Shown here piece after piece: positions 62,092 to 64,000 of a stretch of DNA of 64,000 nucleotides. The notes under the pieces are model-generated. The model was not told where the DNA came from. It saw only the letters and a list, made by a program, of their open reading frames with translations, and did no database searches. Location: assembly GCA_008501585.1 (NCBI GenBank), contig QQUN01000020.1:31713-95712 (forward strand), given 5' to 3'. Both the position numbers and the translations under genes were made by a program. How positions within the stretch are numbered: position 1 is the first letter of the stretch; each line of letters opens with the position of its first letter. The stretch is from Pseudomonadota bacterium. GTDB lineage: Bacteria; Pseudomonadota; Gammaproteobacteria; Burkholderiales; Rhodocyclaceae.

Positions 62092-62994
62092 CTAGGCTCT
62101 GCGCGGGGGCGGCCGGTTGGCGAGAAAGATGCCGAACCCGACCAGGGTCATGGCGGCGACGATGGCCGGGGTCAGCGGTTCATCGAGAAACGCCACTCCC
62201 GCCAGCACGCCCATCACCGGGGTGAGGAAGGAGAAGGCCGACAGCCGGGTGGCGGGGTAGTGGCGGATCAGCCAGAACCAGCAGGCGTAGCTGAAGGCAG
62301 CCACGACGACGATCTGGAAGCCCAGGCTGGCCAGCACCGTGGGGGTGAGGGCGCGCACCTCGGTCTCCCCCAGCAGCCCGGCAATCACCGACAGGGCGAC
62401 GGCGGACACGGCCAGTTGGTAAAGCAAGGTCTTTTCCGGCGCGGCGCTCACCAGGCGCGAGAACTTGATGGTGAGGGTGGTGGCCGCCCACAGCACCGCG
62501 GCGCCGAGCATCATCATGTCGCCGATCCAGGCGGTGCCGGCCGGCTTGAGCAAGCCCTCGCCGAACAGCGCCACCACGCCGGCAAAGGCCAGGCCCAGCC
62601 CGGCCCACTGGATGGGGCGCATGTGCTCGTCGGGCAGGCGCCAGACGACCACCAGCGATACCAGGAAGGGCGCGGTGTACAGGAAGATCACCCCGCGCGA
62701 GGCCGAGGTGAATTGCAGGGCCCAGTAGAGCAGCGCGAACTCGCCGGCGAACAGCACGCCGGCCAGCAGGCCGGGGCGCAAGGTGCCGTCGTCGAGTCGC
62801 AGGTCGATGCCGCGGCGGCGTGCCCACAGCCAGACCAGGCCGACCGCACCGACCGAGCGGATCGCCGACTGTAGCACCGGCGCGACATCCGGCGCCGCCA
62901 GCTTGATGGCGACCTGTTGCAGGCCCCAGATGGTGCACAGGCCGACCATCAGCGTGGCGGCCCGGGGGTCGAGATGGGTGTGGAACGCGGTCAC
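62092..62994 (-). CDS. EamA-family DMT transporter
   Basis: 300 residues with ten helices in two EamA repeats (AATLMVGLCTIWGLQQVAIKLAA near the start; MMMLGAAVLWAATTLTIKF near residue 150). GTG at 62994 is preferred because the longer frame to 63117 begins with an unlikely Arg/Gly-rich stretch. The substrate is unknown. It lies upstream of the FeeM-PilZ gene on the same strand with 167 nt between, so co-transcription is possible but not certain. Confidence 0.85.
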   Translation of the reverse strand: MTAFHTHLDPRAATLMVGLCTIWGLQQVAIKLAAPDVAPVLQSAIRSVGAVGLVWLWARRRGIDLRLDDGTLRPGLLAGVLFAGEFALLYWALQFTSASRGVIFLYTAPFLVSLVVVWRLPDEHMRPIQWAGLGLAFAGVVALFGEGLLKPAGTAWIGDMMMLGAAVLWAATTLTIKFSRLVSAAPEKTLLYQLAVSAVALSVIAGLLGETEVRALTPTVLASLGFQIVVVAAFSYACWFWLIRHYPATRLSAFSFLTPVMGVLAGVAFLDEPLTPAIVAAMTLVGFGIFLANRPPPRRA

Positions 62995-63255
62995 GGCGGG
63001 CCTTGGGGGGGTGAGGGCAAACACAGATTCAACCGGAGCGGGGTCCTCATGCGCAAGTTGACCCCGGGTCAACCGCCGGCCGCGCGGGCCCCGGCCGTGT
63101 CGGCGGCTTTTACACATGCATCGGAAGTGCGTGTGTCGGCATGAATGAATTGTTTAAAAAACAACAAGTTGCTGGCGCTGGCGCTGCTTATGCTTGGTCT
63201 CCGGCAAAGGCGTCGTGCCATCCCGCGATGGCCGCCTTGGCATGAGGCGTGTGCA
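62995..63255. other. Intergenic region upstream of CHRD-PEP-CTERM gene
   Basis: The gap between the divergent EamA and CHRD genes. It contains an AT-rich patch GAATTGTTTAAAAAACAACA near 63145-63165, a likely promoter position for the CHRD gene, and no sizeable gene. Confidence 0.4.
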
Positions 63256-63861
63256 ATGAAGCGACTCGGTGTGCGGCTGCTCGCCTGCCTGGCCCTGACG
63301 GTGGGCAGCGCCTGGGCCGCGCCGGAATACTATTCGGCCACCCTGTCGGGCCTCAATGAGTCGCCCCCGGTGGTCTCGCTCGGCACGGGCACCGTCCAGA
63401 TCGGTTACGACGCCGCCGCCCAGACGCTGTCGGTGGACCTCGACTTTGCCAACCTGGTGGGCACCACGGTGGCGGCACACCTGCACTGCTGCTCGGCACC
63501 GGGTGCCAACAGCGGGGTGGCGGTCGGGCTGGTCGGGTTCGCCTCGGGCGTGACGGGGGCGACCTACAGCCGGCTGTTCGACCTGACCGACGCCTCGGTC
63601 TTCGCATCGGGCTTTCTGGCGGGAGAGGGGGGCGGCACCGCGGCGGGCGCTGCCATGGCGCTCGCGAGCGCACTGGCCAACGGGCAGGTGTACCTGAACA
63701 TCCACACCACCGTGCATCCCGGCGGCGAGATCCGCGGCGATCTGGCCCTGGCGCGGGGGCAGGGCGTGCCCGAGCCCGGTGCACTGGCCTTGCTGGCGCT
63801 GGCCCTGATGGCCCTGGCGCTGACGCGGCGCGACGGCCGCGTCTGCCCGGTTCGCCTGTGA
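63256..63861 (+). CDS. CHRD-domain PEP-CTERM protein
   Basis: 201 residues from the ATG at 63256 with a signal peptide (MKRLGVRLLACLALTVGSAWA). The body is a CHRD domain (ATLSGLNESPPVVSLGTGTV, HLHCCSAPG, NIHTTVHPGGEIRGDL). The C-terminus is VPEPGALALLALALMALALT with an Arg cluster, a PEP-CTERM signal for exosortase sorting. CHRD proteins are extracellular and unclear in function. An upstream in-frame ATG at 63145 would hide the signal peptide. It is the second PEP-CTERM protein in the window. Confidence 0.9.
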   Translation: MKRLGVRLLACLALTVGSAWAAPEYYSATLSGLNESPPVVSLGTGTVQIGYDAAAQTLSVDLDFANLVGTTVAAHLHCCSAPGANSGVAVGLVGFASGVTGATYSRLFDLTDASVFASGFLAGEGGGTAAGAAMALASALANGQVYLNIHTTVHPGGEIRGDLALARGQGVPEPGALALLALALMALALTRRDGRVCPVRL

Positions 63862-63873
63862 GTACGCCCTAGA

Positions 63874-64000
63874 TGTGATGTTTCAATAGGTTGTTCATCC
63901 GGAAGGATCTGGGAGACTGGAGTTCTCGACGCTTCAGTAACCCAAGGAGTCCAACCGGATGAACAGCCATAAGAATGCCAGAACGACCTTTGCCGGGCGC
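63874..64000 (+). mobile_element. Left end of an IS481-type insertion sequence
   Basis: The sequence from TGTGATGTTTCAATAGG (63874) onward resembles the TGT-starting left inverted repeat of IS481-family elements, followed within 85 bp by a transposase start. Only the left part lies in the window. The element sits 12 nt after the CHRD gene stop, leaving that gene intact. Confidence 0.7.
63959..64000 (+). CDS. IS481-family transposase, first 14 codons (partial)
   Basis: Reads MNSHKNARTTFAGR, the start of the IS481 transposase N-terminal HTH (MNxHKNARLTxxxR in relatives). AAGGAGT precedes the ATG by the right distance. The rest lies beyond the window edge. Confidence 0.7.
   Translation, partial: MNSHKNARTTFAGR

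Overview
This is a 64 kb high-GC chromosomal window around a replication origin. Gene content and protein style point to a betaproteobacterium of the Rhodocyclales (Thauera/Azoarcus/Zoogloeaceae-like). That placement is inferred from the gene set (rpmH-rnpA-yidD-yidC-mnmE beside dnaA-dnaN-gyrB, ProVWX, PEP-CTERM proteins, HPPD), not from a database search.

Layout. 1-3.1 kb (minus): rsmB (cut by the window edge), speE, speD and a TSUP-family exporter, with a perfect 16-bp parS site at 3101-3116 and a 14/16 match at 2293-2308. 3.2-6.9 kb (minus): mnmE, yidC, yidD, rnpA, rpmH. 6.9-12.4 kb (plus): probable oriC/dnaA promoter with a perfect DnaA box, then dnaA, dnaN, gyrB and a strong terminator. 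12.6-20.3 kb: a four-gene type I restriction-modification operon, hsdR-hsdS-(AlbA_2/GHKL-ATPase protein)-hsdM, in which every junction is an overlapping stop/start. 20.4-31 kb: small hypothetical genes, a DM13 protein, hppD, a PEP-CTERM protein next to a secreted 5'-nucleotidase, a class V aminotransferase divergent from a pirin, murB, a PACE exporter and a thioesterase. 31-42.7 kb: ilvA, a PAS histidine kinase, two ABC-F proteins on either side of an orphan nosD, an MFS transporter and an acyltransferase. 42.9-46.4 kb: the glycine-betaine importer proVWX. 46.4-64 kb: a hybrid sensor kinase, Pit phosphate transport, a four-gene overlapping cluster (DJ-1, LysE, EamA, GlxA-type regulator), an isochorismatase, a diguanylate cyclase, a GabT-like aminotransferase with a C45 peptidase, an ArsI/CadI-like protein coupled to an ECF sigma factor, a FeeM-like N-acyltransferase fused to PilZ, a second PEP-CTERM protein, and the left end of an IS481-type element at the right edge.

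Most notable unexplained structure. (1) An 84-bp intercistronic element occurs once between proV and proW and three times in tandem between the GabT-like and C45 genes. It can form three hairpins with compensatory base changes, usually ends in a Shine-Dalgarno sequence, and is itself an open reading frame that overlaps both neighbours through ATGA. (2) A ~150-bp MITE-like repeat with 11-bp terminal inverted repeats is present at 30447-30601 and 54106-54248, each copy abutting a stop codon. (3) The FeeM-PilZ fusion suggests c-di-GMP-linked acyl-amino-acid signalling. (4) The AlbA_2 protein inside the restriction operon carries a 21-bp in-frame tandem repeat.
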